Positions 26,049-35,535 of a DNA stretch of 64,000 bases are shown piece after piece; the first letter of the stretch is position 1, and the number at the start of each line of letters is the position of its first letter. The stretch is taken from positions 868,001-932,000 of the forward strand of contig NZ_OX458329.1 in the NCBI RefSeq assembly GCF_949769255.1, given 5' to 3'. This DNA comes from Mobiluncus massiliensis. GTDB taxonomy: Bacteria; Actinomycetota; Actinomycetes; Actinomycetales; Actinomycetaceae. Position numbers and translations under genes: made by a program. The notes beneath the pieces were generated by a model that saw only the letters and a program-made list of their open reading frames with translations, was not told where the DNA came from and searched no databases.

Positions 26049-27575
26049 TTATTCCTGAGAATCAGGCAACTTTTCAATCAGAGCCAGAAACATGGCGTCG
26101 GTACCGTCACGGTCAGGCCACAGCTGCAGATAAGGCCCCGACCCAAGGTCATGTTCCGGGTTGACGATAATTTCACGGGCCACGGCGGGGGCATCCAACA
26201 CCCGCAAATCCGCGCGATTCTTTACCACGCTTTCCACCACCTGACGAGTTTCAGCCAAATGCGGGCTGCAAGTCGCGTATCCCACCACTCCCCCAGGCTT
26301 AACCGTTTGCAACGCGGATTGCAGCAGAACTTGTTGCAGTGCGGTCAGGTCCTTCAGGTCGGTGGCGGATTTATTCCATCTGGCTTCGGGACGGCGCCGC
26401 AGCGAGCCCAAGCCCGAACATGGCACGTCCACTAGGACCCGATCGGCTTTGCCCGGATGAAGCTCACCAAAATCGCGGCCGTCGCCCTGTAGAACCTGCA
26501 CAGTCTGGTCCGGAAATGCTTTCGTGGAGTCACGTACCAGTTCAGCCCGGTGCGGCGAAACCTCGTTAGCGATGACGGAAACGTTACGCGAACTAGCCAA
26601 CCCCGCCAGCAGAGCCGTTTTCCCGCCGGGTCCGGCACACAAATCGACCCAGGTGCGCTCCACCCCGGTCACCCGTGCTGCGGCCAAAACTTTGGCGACA
26701 AGCTGCGAGCCTTCGTCCTCGACCCCGGCGAAGCCCCGCTCGACCGCACGCAGTCGCCGCGGGTCGCCCCCGGAAAGCACCACCGCGCAGTCAGAGAGTT
26801 CTCCCAAACGAGTATTGGCATCAAGATAGGTTTCAGCTGCGGTCGCCAGCTCATCAGCGGTAATGAAACCCGGTCGGGCGCACAGCGTCACATAAGCGGG
26901 ACGGTTTTGCGCGTGTAGGAGTCCTGGCAAATCGGCGGCATCCCGGCCGTTGGCAACCAGGGCATCGCGCAGCGCCCACACTATCCATTCCGGATAGGAA
27001 AATGCTCGGCTCAGGGCTTTTTCCCCGGTCAGTCCCGAGGTGATGGCATCGAGCCAATAGGGCAGGTCATGCTCAGTAACCTTGCGCAACACTGCGTTTA
27101 CCATCCCGGCAGGGCCGGCGGAGAGACGGTCGCGCGCCAGGTCAACCATCGTGTCTACCGCGGCGTAGTCTTCCACCCGCATCTGGAGAATTTGATGAAT
27201 CCCCATCCGCAGCACCGTGAGCAGCTCCGGATCTAAATCCGCAACATCCCGGTCGCTGAGCAGCCCGATAATGGCATCGTAGCGCCCTTGTAACCGCAAT
27301 GTTCCGTACACGAGCTCGGTGGCAAAAGCCGCGTCTCGCCGATGCAAATGCGCCCGTTCAATCAGGCCGGGCAACACCAGATTGGCGTAAGCATGGTCTT
27401 GGTCGACGCGGCGCAGGGCTTGAAAAGCAACGTCACGAGCGGGGTCGCGCCGGGCTTTGCTCCGGTAGGTGTAACCGGTGCGAGAGTTACGGAAATTTCG
27501 AGCTGCACCCCCGGTTTTCGCAGTGTTGCGGCGAGAGCCAGATTTGCCCGCGGAAGCGCCCCCTGGATGGTTCAC
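26049..27575 (-). CDS. rsmB: 16S rRNA (cytosine-C5) methyltransferase RsmB
   Basis: A 508-residue protein: basic tail, an NusB-like RNA-binding domain (RDPARDVAFQALRRVDQ, AVDTMVDLARDR), then an AdoMet methyltransferase domain with DLCAGPGGKTALLAGL, VLVDVPCSGLGSLRRRPE (catalytic Cys in PCSG) and VGYATCSPHLAET (second Cys). Methylates C967-equivalent in 16S rRNA. ATG overlaps the fmt stop by 4 nt, so fmt and rsmB are translationally coupled as in most bacteria. Confidence 0.95.
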   Translation of the reverse strand: MNHPGGASAGKSGSRRNTAKTGGAARNFRNSRTGYTYRSKARRDPARDVAFQALRRVDQDHAYANLVLPGLIERAHLHRRDAAFATELVYGTLRLQGRYDAIIGLLSDRDVADLDPELLTVLRMGIHQILQMRVEDYAAVDTMVDLARDRLSAGPAGMVNAVLRKVTEHDLPYWLDAITSGLTGEKALSRAFSYPEWIVWALRDALVANGRDAADLPGLLHAQNRPAYVTLCARPGFITADELATAAETYLDANTRLGELSDCAVVLSGGDPRRLRAVERGFAGVEDEGSQLVAKVLAAARVTGVERTWVDLCAGPGGKTALLAGLASSRNVSVIANEVSPHRAELVRDSTKAFPDQTVQVLQGDGRDFGELHPGKADRVLVDVPCSGLGSLRRRPEARWNKSATDLKDLTALQQVLLQSALQTVKPGGVVGYATCSPHLAETRQVVESVVKNRADLRVLDAPAVAREIIVNPEHDLGSGPYLQLWPDRDGTDAMFLALIEKLPDSQE

Positions 27576-28537
27576 TCCTGACCTCCCATCGAGCTCGAAG
27601 TCGTAAACTTCGCACTACTTTCCAGGTGAGCTCCGCGTGCCCAAGCCTCAGCCGGCATTGGTTTTTTCCCTGCGGGAGCTACGTTGCCTAAGCACACGGG
27701 TGCGGAACCGGTGCCGACCCAGACCTCGTGACGAGTGGTAAAAATCTGACCGGGTTCCAGAGGTGGGATTGGCATAGTCACAGGCGGATTCGACTCCAGG
27801 ACACCGAGTTTCATGCGGGATTCCTGCCACATCGTCCAGGCGCCGGGAGACGGTGTAAATCCTCTGATGTGGTTGGCAATAGTGTCGCCTGGCGCGGACC
27901 AGTCGATTTCGCCTTCCGACGGGTGTAGAGGTGGCGCATAGGTGATGCCGGTGTCAGCTTGCGGTTCCGGGTTAACTCCCCGTTCAATCATGGACAGGGC
28001 TTGTTCCAGAGGTCTGACGCTGAGTTCGGCGAGTTCGAGCAATACGTCTCCCGCTGTCGCCGACTCCGGCACCGCATAAGAGCAGGTCGCGTAAATGGGA
28101 CCGGTGTCCAACGCGGGTTCGAGTTGAAAGACTGTGACGCCGGTGTGAGTGTCCCCCGCCTGGAGAGCACGCTGTACCGGGGCGGCTCCCCTCCACCGCG
28201 GCAGCAGGGAAAAATGAATATTAATCCACCCGAATTTGGGAATCTCTAAAATCTCAGCCGGCAAAATCGCTCCGTAAGCCACGATGACACCCAAATCAGG
28301 CTGGAGGTCACGTAAAAAAGTGGAGGCTTCTGTATTGTTCTTAAGGGTCTTTGGCTGATAGAGCATCAGGTCATGCTGGGTCGCGTAACCGGAAACCGGT
28401 GACTGGGCCAGTTTTCGACCCCGGCCGGAGGGCGCATCGGGTCGCGACAGCACCGCCACCAGGTCGTGTGCAGATCGCTCAAGGTATGTCAATACAGGAA
28501 GGGCCGCCTGGGGAGAACCAGCAAAAACAATACGCAT
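27572..28537 (-). CDS. fmt: Methionyl-tRNA formyltransferase
   Basis: 321 residues from ATG 28537 (MRIVFAGSPQAAL). The 10-formyl-THF-binding domain shows INIHFSLLPRWRGAAPVQRA, with the catalytic Asn/His region, and GVTVFQLEPALDTGPI; the OB-like C-terminal domain is shorter and Pro-rich. It formylates initiator Met-tRNA. An in-frame start 24 nt upstream is less like the family. It follows priA by about 50 bp. Confidence 0.95.
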   Translation of the reverse strand: MRIVFAGSPQAALPVLTYLERSAHDLVAVLSRPDAPSGRGRKLAQSPVSGYATQHDLMLYQPKTLKNNTEASTFLRDLQPDLGVIVAYGAILPAEILEIPKFGWINIHFSLLPRWRGAAPVQRALQAGDTHTGVTVFQLEPALDTGPIYATCSYAVPESATAGDVLLELAELSVRPLEQALSMIERGVNPEPQADTGITYAPPLHPSEGEIDWSAPGDTIANHIRGFTPSPGAWTMWQESRMKLGVLESNPPVTMPIPPLEPGQIFTTRHEVWVGTGSAPVCLGNVAPAGKKPMPAEAWARGAHLESSAKFTTSSSMGGQE

Positions 28538-28589
28538 ACAAACTATCCTATCTAAGTTCAACTGGGGTTTTTCGAGGTGACAGCGCGGT

Positions 28590-30641
28590 CTATCCGATTT
28601 GACCGGCGGGATCTGGAGGATCTACTACGATGCGCAGGGCGTCGCTACCGGATTTTCGCTCCCGGGCATTTTGCAGTTCCACCGCGCGCAGCGCCCGGCC
28701 GAAATCCTGACTATTACGCAGTGCCACCGACACGAATGCAGTGCTGAGCGCGGGGTTTTCCCGTGCTGGAACCGGGCCAAATACCGTGATTTCGGGAAAT
28801 CTCTGGCGCAGGAAAGCCAACACCTCACCCAGGGATTGCCCCTGCAACAGAGCCGTGCGCCACGCGGGGGCAAAGTGTCCCGCTTCGCGTTCTCGCAGGT
28901 CTAAGGCGGCGAAACCCCAGGGATCCCACCGTACCAAAGCCTGTTCCAGGCGCGGGTCAATCCGGTTCGTTACCAATATGCGCCCCTGAGGTTTCACCAA
29001 AGCTCCGGCTGCCAAGAATTGCCGCATGACTTCCTGGGCAGTCCACAGGGCGGTCCGATTGGCCCACATGTGAGCCCGTAAGATAACCGCGGCTTCGTAC
29101 CCGCCCACGGCGAAAGGTTCGCCCCCCGGATGGGCTATGACCAGTCGCGATGCTGTGTCTATTAGGCCGACCCGGCCTTTTCCAGGACGGGAAACCAACA
29201 CTGGCACACCGGAAAATGACCGCCCGATGTCATCAATTACCGTGCGCGACTGGAGGTGGCGCCCGCGCATTTTCATACTGGCACAGTTCGGACAGGCATA
29301 GTTGGTGGGGACATTGCCGCAGCGAGTGCAAACCAGCCGGGAACCCTGGAAAGTCAACGGTCCGCCACACACTTCGCACACCGCGTTAGCGCCGCAGTTT
29401 GCACAGCTCACCACCGAAAACGCACCGTCGGGAGGAACCAGCACCAAAACTGGACCGGATTTCAACCCCTGGCGCACCAGACGCAAAGCAGCGTTTGGGA
29501 GGAGCATCGCCCCCGTCATGCCTTCCGCCAGCTGTGCATCTTCGCTGAGAAATTCAAAGCGTCCCGTACACTGGCGCAAAACGTCGCGGTGGGGGGCCAA
29601 GCCACTGGCGAAGTGACGGGTCACCAGCTGCAAATCCCCCGCGTTGACAGAATAGTGCGCCAACACCACAGCGGCACCGCACAGCTGGGAACGCATCAGC
29701 AGGACTTGCCGAGCAGAAAAGTTCGGGAACATGTCCGAACTAAGCGACCACGCCAAGTCGTCCCAGAGGTAAAACAAACCGGGGCGGGCCAGCGGCAAAA
29801 ATACGGCGCCGCGGGTGCCGACCACTATCGCGGCGGTGCCGAAGCGAGAACGCAAGAACGTTTCATAGGAGGCGGCAGTGGGAATTTCCGAGGTATACAA
29901 CACAACTTTGTCCGAGTCGGCAAAGTAGTCACGCAGATACAGGTAGGCTTCATCGGCTTGCTCTACCGTGGGCATCACCAGCAGGGATTGTTCCCCGTTA
30001 GCCCAGGTTGCCGCCGCTAATTCGGCAATGGGTTGAAAACGCGAGGCGGGTTGAAAATGTGGATTGTTACCCAGCGGCAGCGCACTAACCACGGCACGAG
30101 GGTGGTGTCCCCGACACAGTTCAGAGTAGAACTCAGCGCCCCCGGCATAACGCGCCCAGGTCGTTTGTTCCGGTGGCTCCACCGTGACCGCGGTCGTATC
30201 CCACTGAGGAGGGTCGGTAGAAAAGGCCTGTTCCACTTTGACGCGCCGCTCCGGTAGGGCGTAACGCAGCAGTGAGGAGGGTCCTGTCCCGTAATAGAGA
30301 GAGACATTTTCCAGCAGTTCCAAGGTGGAAGTGTCCAACAGAGGCAGGTCGCCCAAGGTGCGTTCGATTTCCCGCAACGGTTTTTGCCAGTCGGTGCTGT
30401 CTTTACGCTCCACGATGACACCGGTGTAGCGTTTTGTCCCTACTTTCACTTTCACCAACACCCCCGGAGCGGCCGCGGCATCGAGCTTTGGGGGAATCAG
30501 GAAGTCGAGAGGCCGGGACAAAGCGGGGGTAAACGTGTTGAGCAGAACCGCTGCCACGGGCTTTTCCACACCATCGACCAGCACCGCCCGCGGTCCGGGA
30601 GGTGCGAAATCGTCCAGTGGCAATATCGGTTCAGCAAACAC
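28590..30641 (-). CDS. priA: PriA-like replication restart protein without helicase motifs
   Basis: 683 residues, about the usual length for actinobacterial PriA. The N-terminal 3'-DNA-binding domain (FTPALSRPLDFLIP, VLVKVKVGTKRYTGVI) and the zinc region (CANCG, CEVCGG, CTRCG, CPNC) are present, but the Walker A and DEEH motifs are missing: the equivalents read ANGEQSLLVMPTVEQ and LFYLWDDLAW. This is known for actinobacterial PriA, presumed to act as a loading scaffold, not a helicase. GTG start at 30641 with TGTAAT exactly 6 nt upstream and no Shine-Dalgarno, so probably leaderless. Confidence 0.92.
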   Translation of the reverse strand: MFAEPILPLDDFAPPGPRAVLVDGVEKPVAAVLLNTFTPALSRPLDFLIPPKLDAAAAPGVLVKVKVGTKRYTGVIVERKDSTDWQKPLREIERTLGDLPLLDTSTLELLENVSLYYGTGPSSLLRYALPERRVKVEQAFSTDPPQWDTTAVTVEPPEQTTWARYAGGAEFYSELCRGHHPRAVVSALPLGNNPHFQPASRFQPIAELAAATWANGEQSLLVMPTVEQADEAYLYLRDYFADSDKVVLYTSEIPTAASYETFLRSRFGTAAIVVGTRGAVFLPLARPGLFYLWDDLAWSLSSDMFPNFSARQVLLMRSQLCGAAVVLAHYSVNAGDLQLVTRHFASGLAPHRDVLRQCTGRFEFLSEDAQLAEGMTGAMLLPNAALRLVRQGLKSGPVLVLVPPDGAFSVVSCANCGANAVCEVCGGPLTFQGSRLVCTRCGNVPTNYACPNCASMKMRGRHLQSRTVIDDIGRSFSGVPVLVSRPGKGRVGLIDTASRLVIAHPGGEPFAVGGYEAAVILRAHMWANRTALWTAQEVMRQFLAAGALVKPQGRILVTNRIDPRLEQALVRWDPWGFAALDLREREAGHFAPAWRTALLQGQSLGEVLAFLRQRFPEITVFGPVPARENPALSTAFVSVALRNSQDFGRALRAVELQNARERKSGSDALRIVVDPPDPAGQIG

Positions 30642-30647
30642 GACTTA

Positions 30648-30653
30648 ATTACA
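30648..30653 (-). promoter_or_regulatory. priA -10 box (leaderless)
   Basis: Minus-strand TGTAAT (5 of 6 with TATAAT) and 6 nt to the GTG at 30641. A 6-bp hairpin (30663-30680) lies just upstream in the metK-priA gap. No clear -35. Confidence 0.45.
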
Positions 30654-30734
30654 ACTCATACCCCGGATACGAAAATCCGGCAGTTGCCATTTTGTCCCGG
30701 AAGTCGGGGCCATAACCAGCCCCCACAGCCGGTT

Positions 30735-31928
30735 TTACTGGAAATAATCCTTGAGAGCTTGCGCCCGATTGGTTTCTTCCCAACTGAAGCCATCACGCCC
30801 AAAATGGCCATAGTTACTGGTGTAGCGGAAAATCGGACGGGTTAGATCCAAATCCCGAATGATGGCGGCGGGACGCAAATCGAAAGTCTCACGAATCGCC
30901 GCGGCCAGTTCCTCATCTGCCACGACACCGGTCCCAAAGGTTTCCACTGACAGGGATACCGGGTTGGCTCGGCCAATCGCGTAAGCGATTTGGATTTCGC
31001 AGCGCTTTGCCAAACCGGCCGCCACAATATTCTTGGTAATCCAACGCAAAGCGTAAGAGGCCGAACGATCGACCTTTGAGGCGTCCTTACCGGAAAAAGC
31101 CCCTCCCCCGTGACGCGCCATACCCCCGTAGGTATCCACAATAATCTTGCGACCGGTCAAACCGGAGTCCGCAGCGGGTCCACCGATAATGAATTGACCC
31201 GAAGGATTCACCAAAATTTCCGCGTCCTTCGTGTCCAAGTCGATATTCAACTGATCGAGCACCGGGCGAATAACCTCCGCTTCGACCATGGCGTGCAGTT
31301 CCGCCTGGGTGCGATCCGGGGCATGCTGAGTCGAAACCACGATAGTCGACAGGGCACGCGGCACCCCGTCCTCGTACTCAACCGACACCTGGGTCTTGCC
31401 ATCAGGACGCAATCCGGAAACAATCCCCTCTTTGCGCACCTGAGCCAGGCGTTGGGACAGTTTATGCGCCAACCAAATCGGCATCGGCATCAAATCCGGG
31501 GTTTCATCGCAGGCATAGCCGAACATAATCCCTTGGTCCCCAGCGCCTTGCTGTTCCAGGGGGTCATAGGCTTCGGGCCGCTGACGCACTTCCAGGGAAT
31601 GGCTGACGCCCGCTTCAATGTCCGGGGATTGCTGCCCCAAGGACACCATCACGCCGCAACTGCGACCATCAAAGCCAATCTCAGAGGATGTGTAGCCAAT
31701 CTGGGCAATCTCGTGGCGCACAATGTGGGGAATCTCTACGTATGCCTCGGTCGTCACTTCACCCATAACATGAACCAGCCCGGTCGTGACGAACGTCTCT
31801 ACCGCAACGTGCGCCGCCGGATCTTGTTCCAAGATAGCGTCCAGAATTGAGTCGGCAATCCGGTCGCAAACCTTATCGGGATGTCCTTCAGTGACAGATT
31901 CAGATGTGAAAGTGACTTTTTTACTCAT
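30735..31928 (-). CDS. metK: S-adenosylmethionine synthetase
   Basis: 397 residues, full length. Motifs: [42 protein letters not shown] (the hexapeptide signature), [17 protein letters not shown], and [16 protein letters not shown] forming the ATP and methionine sites. Makes SAM from ATP and methionine; it is next to coaB and priA as in other actinobacteria. The ATG has no Shine-Dalgarno but TAGAAT ends 6 nt upstream; its TAG is the coaB stop codon. Confidence 0.97.
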   Translation of the reverse strand: MSKKVTFTSESVTEGHPDKVCDRIADSILDAILEQDPAAHVAVETFVTTGLVHVMGEVTTEAYVEIPHIVRHEIAQIGYTSSEIGFDGRSCGVMVSLGQQSPDIEAGVSHSLEVRQRPEAYDPLEQQGAGDQGIMFGYACDETPDLMPMPIWLAHKLSQRLAQVRKEGIVSGLRPDGKTQVSVEYEDGVPRALSTIVVSTQHAPDRTQAELHAMVEAEVIRPVLDQLNIDLDTKDAEILVNPSGQFIIGGPAADSGLTGRKIIVDTYGGMARHGGGAFSGKDASKVDRSASYALRWITKNIVAAGLAKRCEIQIAYAIGRANPVSLSVETFGTGVVADEELAAAIRETFDLRPAAIIRDLDLTRPIFRYTSNYGHFGRDGFSWEETNRAQALKDYFQ

Positions 31929-31934
31929 AAAAGA

Positions 31935-31940
31935 ATTCTA
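31935..31940 (-). promoter_or_regulatory. metK -10 box overlapping the coaB stop codon
   Basis: Minus-strand TAGAAT at 31940-31935 begins with the TAG stop of coaB; spacer TCTTTT (6 nt) to the ATG at 31928. A CTGGAG lies 17 bp upstream inside coaB as a weak -35. Confidence 0.5.
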
Positions 31941-32597
31941 GTGGCTTTGCGAGATTTCTCCAGCTAGTTGGAGTAAGACCTCGGCGACTTCAAGTTTCGT
32001 GCCGCTGGCTTGACCTCGTTCGTTACCTTGGGAATCGAAAAAGAACAAGGTGTTCCTCGCGGCTGCGAAGCCGTGGCCGTCTCCAACCCGATTGACACAC
32101 AGCAGATCGGCGCCTTTGTCCAGGGCTTTCTTGCGGCCTTGTTCCCGCACCTGCGCCTCACTGCCGGTCAACGCCCCAAAGCCGACAATGGTCTGTCCCT
32201 CGCGGCGGTGCTTAATGAGATTCATCAGGACGTCGGGGGTGCGTTCCAACTGTAGGGTGGGGATAGTGTCGGCGTGGCGGGTAATCTTGCCTGAGACACG
32301 GATGGGGCGGAAGTCCGCTACGGCAGCGCACATGACTATCAGGTCTGCCCCCGCGGCGGCGGCGTCCATTTGGCGCAGCATCTGCTCCGCGGTAGGGGCC
32401 TCCATGACCTTGACCCCGCGAGGAATGAGGGCAGCTTCCACGTTGGCGACCACTAACGTGACGTCGGCTCCGGTCTTTAGGGCTGCCCGAGCCACCTCGC
32501 AGCCCTGGCGTCCGGTAGACCGATTCCCCAAGAAGCGCACTTCGTCCCAGGGCTCGCGAGTCCCCCCGGCGGAAACCACTACGGAACGAAAACTCAT
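31938..32597 (-). CDS. coaB: Phosphopantothenate-cysteine ligase (separate CoaB)
   Basis: 219 residues corresponding to the C-terminal half of the usual CoaBC protein: VVVSAGGTREPWDEVRFLGN at the start, NRSTGRQGCEVARAAL, MCAAVADFRPIRVSGKI with the catalytic Lys, and IVGFGALTGSE. It joins cysteine to 4'-phosphopantothenate in CoA synthesis. In most bacteria this domain is fused behind CoaC; here a stop and an 18-nt gap separate them, with AAGG 7 nt before this ATG as a ribosome binding site. The break looks clean and both halves are whole, so this is a split, not a frameshift. Confidence 0.9.
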   Translation of the reverse strand: MSFRSVVVSAGGTREPWDEVRFLGNRSTGRQGCEVARAALKTGADVTLVVANVEAALIPRGVKVMEAPTAEQMLRQMDAAAAGADLIVMCAAVADFRPIRVSGKITRHADTIPTLQLERTPDVLMNLIKHRREGQTIVGFGALTGSEAQVREQGRKKALDKGADLLCVNRVGDGHGFAAARNTLFFFDSQGNERGQASGTKLEVAEVLLQLAGEISQSH

Positions 32598-32615
32598 GGG
32601 TCGGCCTTGTGAAAA

Positions 32616-33203
32616 CTAATCGATAGAACCGGGGGCACTCATACCGAGCTGTGCCAAAACCGCATCACAAATGACGTCTGGTTGACTGAGACGTCCGATG
32701 CCATGGGAGTTGTCGGCCAGTTTGCCGGTTTCGGGACCGATAAAGCGCCAGCCCCGTTCACGCAGCACCGCCACGTTGTCCTGGGTCGCCGCATTTTCCC
32801 ACATTGTGGGGTGCATCGATGGGGCGATGAGACGCGGGCAGTCGACCGTGATTGCAACTAGGGTGAGGAACTCGTCCGCCAGACCCATGCGGAAACGCGC
32901 CATCAAATCGGCGGAAGCTCCCACCGTCAAAAACAGGTCAGCTTGGCTGGCCAGGGTGACGTGGGTAATGAAGTCAGGGGTCTGGAACACGTCCGTATGA
33001 ATCGGGTGATTGCTCAGGGATTCCCAGGTCGCCTTCCCCACAAAATTGAGCGAATCAACCGTGGGACAAACCCACACATTGACCCCGGCAGCGATGAGAC
33101 TGCGCAGCACCTCGATGGCTTTAAACGCGGCCACGGAGGCGCCCACCCCCAAGATGACGGTTTTCTCTGGACCGCGGGGGGCGTCAAGTTCAGGCGTTGT
33201 CAT
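32616..33203 (-). CDS. coaC: Phosphopantothenoylcysteine decarboxylase (separate CoaC)
   Basis: 195-residue flavoprotein domain: [40 protein letters not shown], the substrate motif [19 protein letters not shown] (PxMHxxMW, the form I recall from actinobacteria, versus PxMNxxMW in E. coli) and [16 protein letters not shown]. Decarboxylates phosphopantothenoylcysteine in CoA synthesis. Overlaps rpoZ by 14 nt and is followed at once by coaB. The separate gene keeps the usual family order, so the two products probably still form one complex. Confidence 0.9.
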   Translation of the reverse strand: MTTPELDAPRGPEKTVILGVGASVAAFKAIEVLRSLIAAGVNVWVCPTVDSLNFVGKATWESLSNHPIHTDVFQTPDFITHVTLASQADLFLTVGASADLMARFRMGLADEFLTLVAITVDCPRLIAPSMHPTMWENAATQDNVAVLRERGWRFIGPETGKLADNSHGIGRLSQPDVICDAVLAQLGMSAPGSID

Positions 33204-33558
33204 CTTTCGCCAGGCCCTCGGAGAAAGAGACCGCCAAGGCTTCCAGCGGATTTACCGGTTCCGAGGTGTCCTCCTCAGGAGCCTCGTCTTCTGGCTCATC
33301 GCCCTTTAACTGCATGTCCAACATGCCCTGCGCGATTTCATGCATGGCAATAGACAGGGGCTTTTCCCGCGGACCGTGATCAACCAGCGGGCCGATAGTG
33401 TCCAACAGACCCGCTTCCAGCTGCTGGTTATAGGTGTTAATCTGGCGTGCGCGAGCCGCCGCGAAAGCCACCAGGGCGTACTTAGAATCAACGTTTTCCA
33501 GCAGGTCGTCAATAGGCGGGTCAGTAATACCCTCGGGGTTAGCGACGGTTCCGGTCAT
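33190..33558 (-). CDS. rpoZ: RNA polymerase omega subunit
   Basis: 122 residues. The omega core is at the N-terminus ([28 protein letters not shown]), followed by [14 protein letters not shown] and an acidic tail longer than in E. coli, as in other actinobacteria. It binds beta' and helps assemble RNA polymerase. Ribosome binding site GAGGGGG is seen upstream of the ATG. It sits between gmk and coaC, the conserved order in this phylum. Confidence 0.94.
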   Translation of the reverse strand: MTGTVANPEGITDPPIDDLLENVDSKYALVAFAAARARQINTYNQQLEAGLLDTIGPLVDHGPREKPLSIAMHEIAQGMLDMQLKGDEPEDEAPEEDTSEPVNPLEALAVSFSEGLAKDDNA

Positions 33559-33606
33559 AAAAAATCCCCCTCAATAGTGATTTTTGGTTTCTTCAGCCCA
33601 GCTATC

Positions 33607-34179
33607 CTAGCGCAAACCCATAATTTTAGCCAGTTGCGCGGTAGCGTTAGGCACTTCGTCATTGACCACGATTTCGTCAAATTCCTCAGCAGCAGCCAAC
33701 TCGGTGCGCGCCGTGTCCAGGCGCAGGCGCTGCTCTTCCGGGGACTCCGTGCCACGCCCCTGCAAACGGCGCACCAGCTCCTCCCAAGACGGGGGCTTCA
33801 GGAAAATGGTGTGCGCATCTGGACGCAGAGCTTTTACCTGCCGGGCTCCCGCCAAGTCGATTTCCAACAGAACCGGTTTGCCCTGCCGTAGAGCCTCATC
33901 GACCGGAGCGGCTGGGGTACCGTAGTAGTTTTTGCCGTGAACCTGTGCCCACTCCAACAGTCCCCCGGATTCGATGAGCTGTTCGAACTGGGGTTTCGTC
34001 ATGAAAATATAGGACTGCCCATCGACTTCCCCCGGTCGAGGATCTCGAGTGGTGGCAGAAACGGATAGGTAAAACTCTCCCGGAAAATTCGCACAGAGAG
34101 AACCCACCACTGTTCCCTTTCCAACAGCGGTGGGTCCGCTAAGTATGAACAGCCGGGCAGTAGCGCCGGCGGCCGCCAT
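33607..34179 (-). CDS. gmk: Guanylate kinase
   Basis: 190 residues with the P-loop LSGPTAVGKGTV, GMP-binding SVSATTRDPRPGEVDGQSY and LEWAQVHGKNYYGTP, and the lid region RRLQGRGTESPEEQRLRL. Phosphorylates GMP to GDP. Its ATG shares one base with the mihF stop (TGATG), so the two are coupled. Length and motifs are normal. Confidence 0.96.
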   Translation of the reverse strand: MAAAGATARLFILSGPTAVGKGTVVGSLCANFPGEFYLSVSATTRDPRPGEVDGQSYIFMTKPQFEQLIESGGLLEWAQVHGKNYYGTPAAPVDEALRQGKPVLLEIDLAGARQVKALRPDAHTIFLKPPSWEELVRRLQGRGTESPEEQRLRLDTARTELAAAEEFDEIVVNDEVPNATAQLAKIMGLR

Positions 34180-34490
34180 CAGCCGAAACGCTTGATGAGT
34201 TCGGCGGTCTGGTGGGGACCAAGACCACGGATGCGGCGAGCCGGGGAAATCCCGATTTCTTCCATCGCCAAGGCGGCGGTCTTAGCGCCGACGCGAGGAA
34301 GCGACTCTAGCAAGGATTGAACTTTCATCTTTGCCAGGGCTTCGTCCTTTTCGGCAGCCTTCAAAACTTGGGACAGCGTCTTTTTGCGGTTCTTTAAATC
34401 AGCTTTGATTTCAGCGCGATGTTTACGCGCTGCCGCAGCCTTCTTCAAGGCTTCCGCGCGCTGTTCAGCGGTAAGTGGAGGAAGTGCCAT
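34179..34490 (-). CDS. mihF: Integration host factor, actinobacterial type (mIHF)
   Basis: 103 residues; a basic helical N-terminal arm (EQRAEALKKAAAARKHRAEIK) and a helix-two-turn-helix DNA-binding end with LLESLPRVGAKTAALAMEEIGI and RRIRGLGPHQTAEL. This is the nucleoid protein first found as the mycobacteriophage L5 integration host factor, unrelated to E. coli IHF. Ribosome binding site CAGGAG at 8 nt. It lies between pyrF and gmk, the standard actinobacterial position. Confidence 0.95.
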   Translation of the reverse strand: MALPPLTAEQRAEALKKAAAARKHRAEIKADLKNRKKTLSQVLKAAEKDEALAKMKVQSLLESLPRVGAKTAALAMEEIGISPARRIRGLGPHQTAELIKRFG

Positions 34491-34575
34491 TTGCTATACT
34501 CCTGTTTTTCTGTCTTCTTTGTGGGCCCGAATTGGTCAACGACCAACCCTAGAGAGCATTCTATACAGTATTGCT

Positions 34576-35466
34576 TCACGAAATTAGGGATTTAAGGGAT
34601 TCTAAATTATCTTCAAAGGCGGCTTGCAGTGCGCCCGGCTCGGGGCCACGTCGCAAAATCCCGCGAGAACTCGACACAATAATCCGGTCTGCGGCTTTCC
34701 CAAAGACTTTGGCGATACTTTCCGGGTTTCCACCCTGAGCGCCAAAGCCGGGCACCAGCAGCGGCGCATTCGCTTCGTCAAGGAGAGACTCCAAACCGTG
34801 CATCCGCTCCCCGACGGTGGCTCCCACGACCAAACCCACGTGACCCCAGTACCCCGCTTGTGCGGCCTGACGATTTTCCTCACCCGCGCGTTGCATAATA
34901 TCCGCAGCCAGGGACTTCTCAGGTGTTCCCCCCTCATTCAAAATCATCGCTGATTGGATTGAGGCGGACTCCGGGTTTGAGGTTAACGCCAGTACGAACG
35001 TCCCCTTGCCGTTCTGTTTTGCCAGGTCCAGCGCGGGACGCAGGGACTCGAATCCCAAGAACGGGCTCAGCGTCATCGCGTCAGCCTCCAACGGCCCTTC
35101 TGACAGGTACGCCCTCGCATAGGCGCTCATGGTGGAACCGATGTCGCCGCGCTTCACATCCGCAATGCTGATTGCGCCAACGTCATGAATTGCCCGCAAA
35201 GTCGCGGTGAGCGCGGAAATACCGGAAGCACCATATTCCTCGAACAGCGCCGATTGCGGCTTAAAGAATCCACACAAATCGCCTAGTGCGTCCAGCACGC
35301 GCATGGAAAAATCCCATACGCCAGCCCCGCTGCGCGGCAAACCCCAGGCTTCTAATAGCTCCGGGTGAGGATCTATCCCCACGCAGAGAGAACCCCGGTC
35401 CGCAATGGTTTCGAGGCAACGTTTTCCAAACGGTTCGACAGGATTTGCTTCTGGCGCAGCGCTCAT
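34576..35466 (-). CDS. pyrF: Orotidine 5'-phosphate decarboxylase (type 2)
   Basis: 296 residues, the longer type-2 PyrF. Motifs: LCVGIDPHPELLEAWGL, GFFKPQSALFEEYG, the catalytic DVKRGDIGSTM, and LVPGFGAQGG near the C-terminus. Last step of UMP synthesis. Ribosome binding site AAAGGGAAG precedes the ATG. It ends the pyr operon, 69 bp after carB. Confidence 0.96.
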   Translation of the reverse strand: MSAAPEANPVEPFGKRCLETIADRGSLCVGIDPHPELLEAWGLPRSGAGVWDFSMRVLDALGDLCGFFKPQSALFEEYGASGISALTATLRAIHDVGAISIADVKRGDIGSTMSAYARAYLSEGPLEADAMTLSPFLGFESLRPALDLAKQNGKGTFVLALTSNPESASIQSAMILNEGGTPEKSLAADIMQRAGEENRQAAQAGYWGHVGLVVGATVGERMHGLESLLDEANAPLLVPGFGAQGGNPESIAKVFGKAADRIIVSSSRGILRRGPEPGALQAAFEDNLESLKSLIS

Positions 35467-35535
35467 GACTTCCCTTTCTCAAGTGACATCAGGAACTCGC
35501 TCGGAGCAAAAATCCGAGCTCCCTGAAAAGCCATT

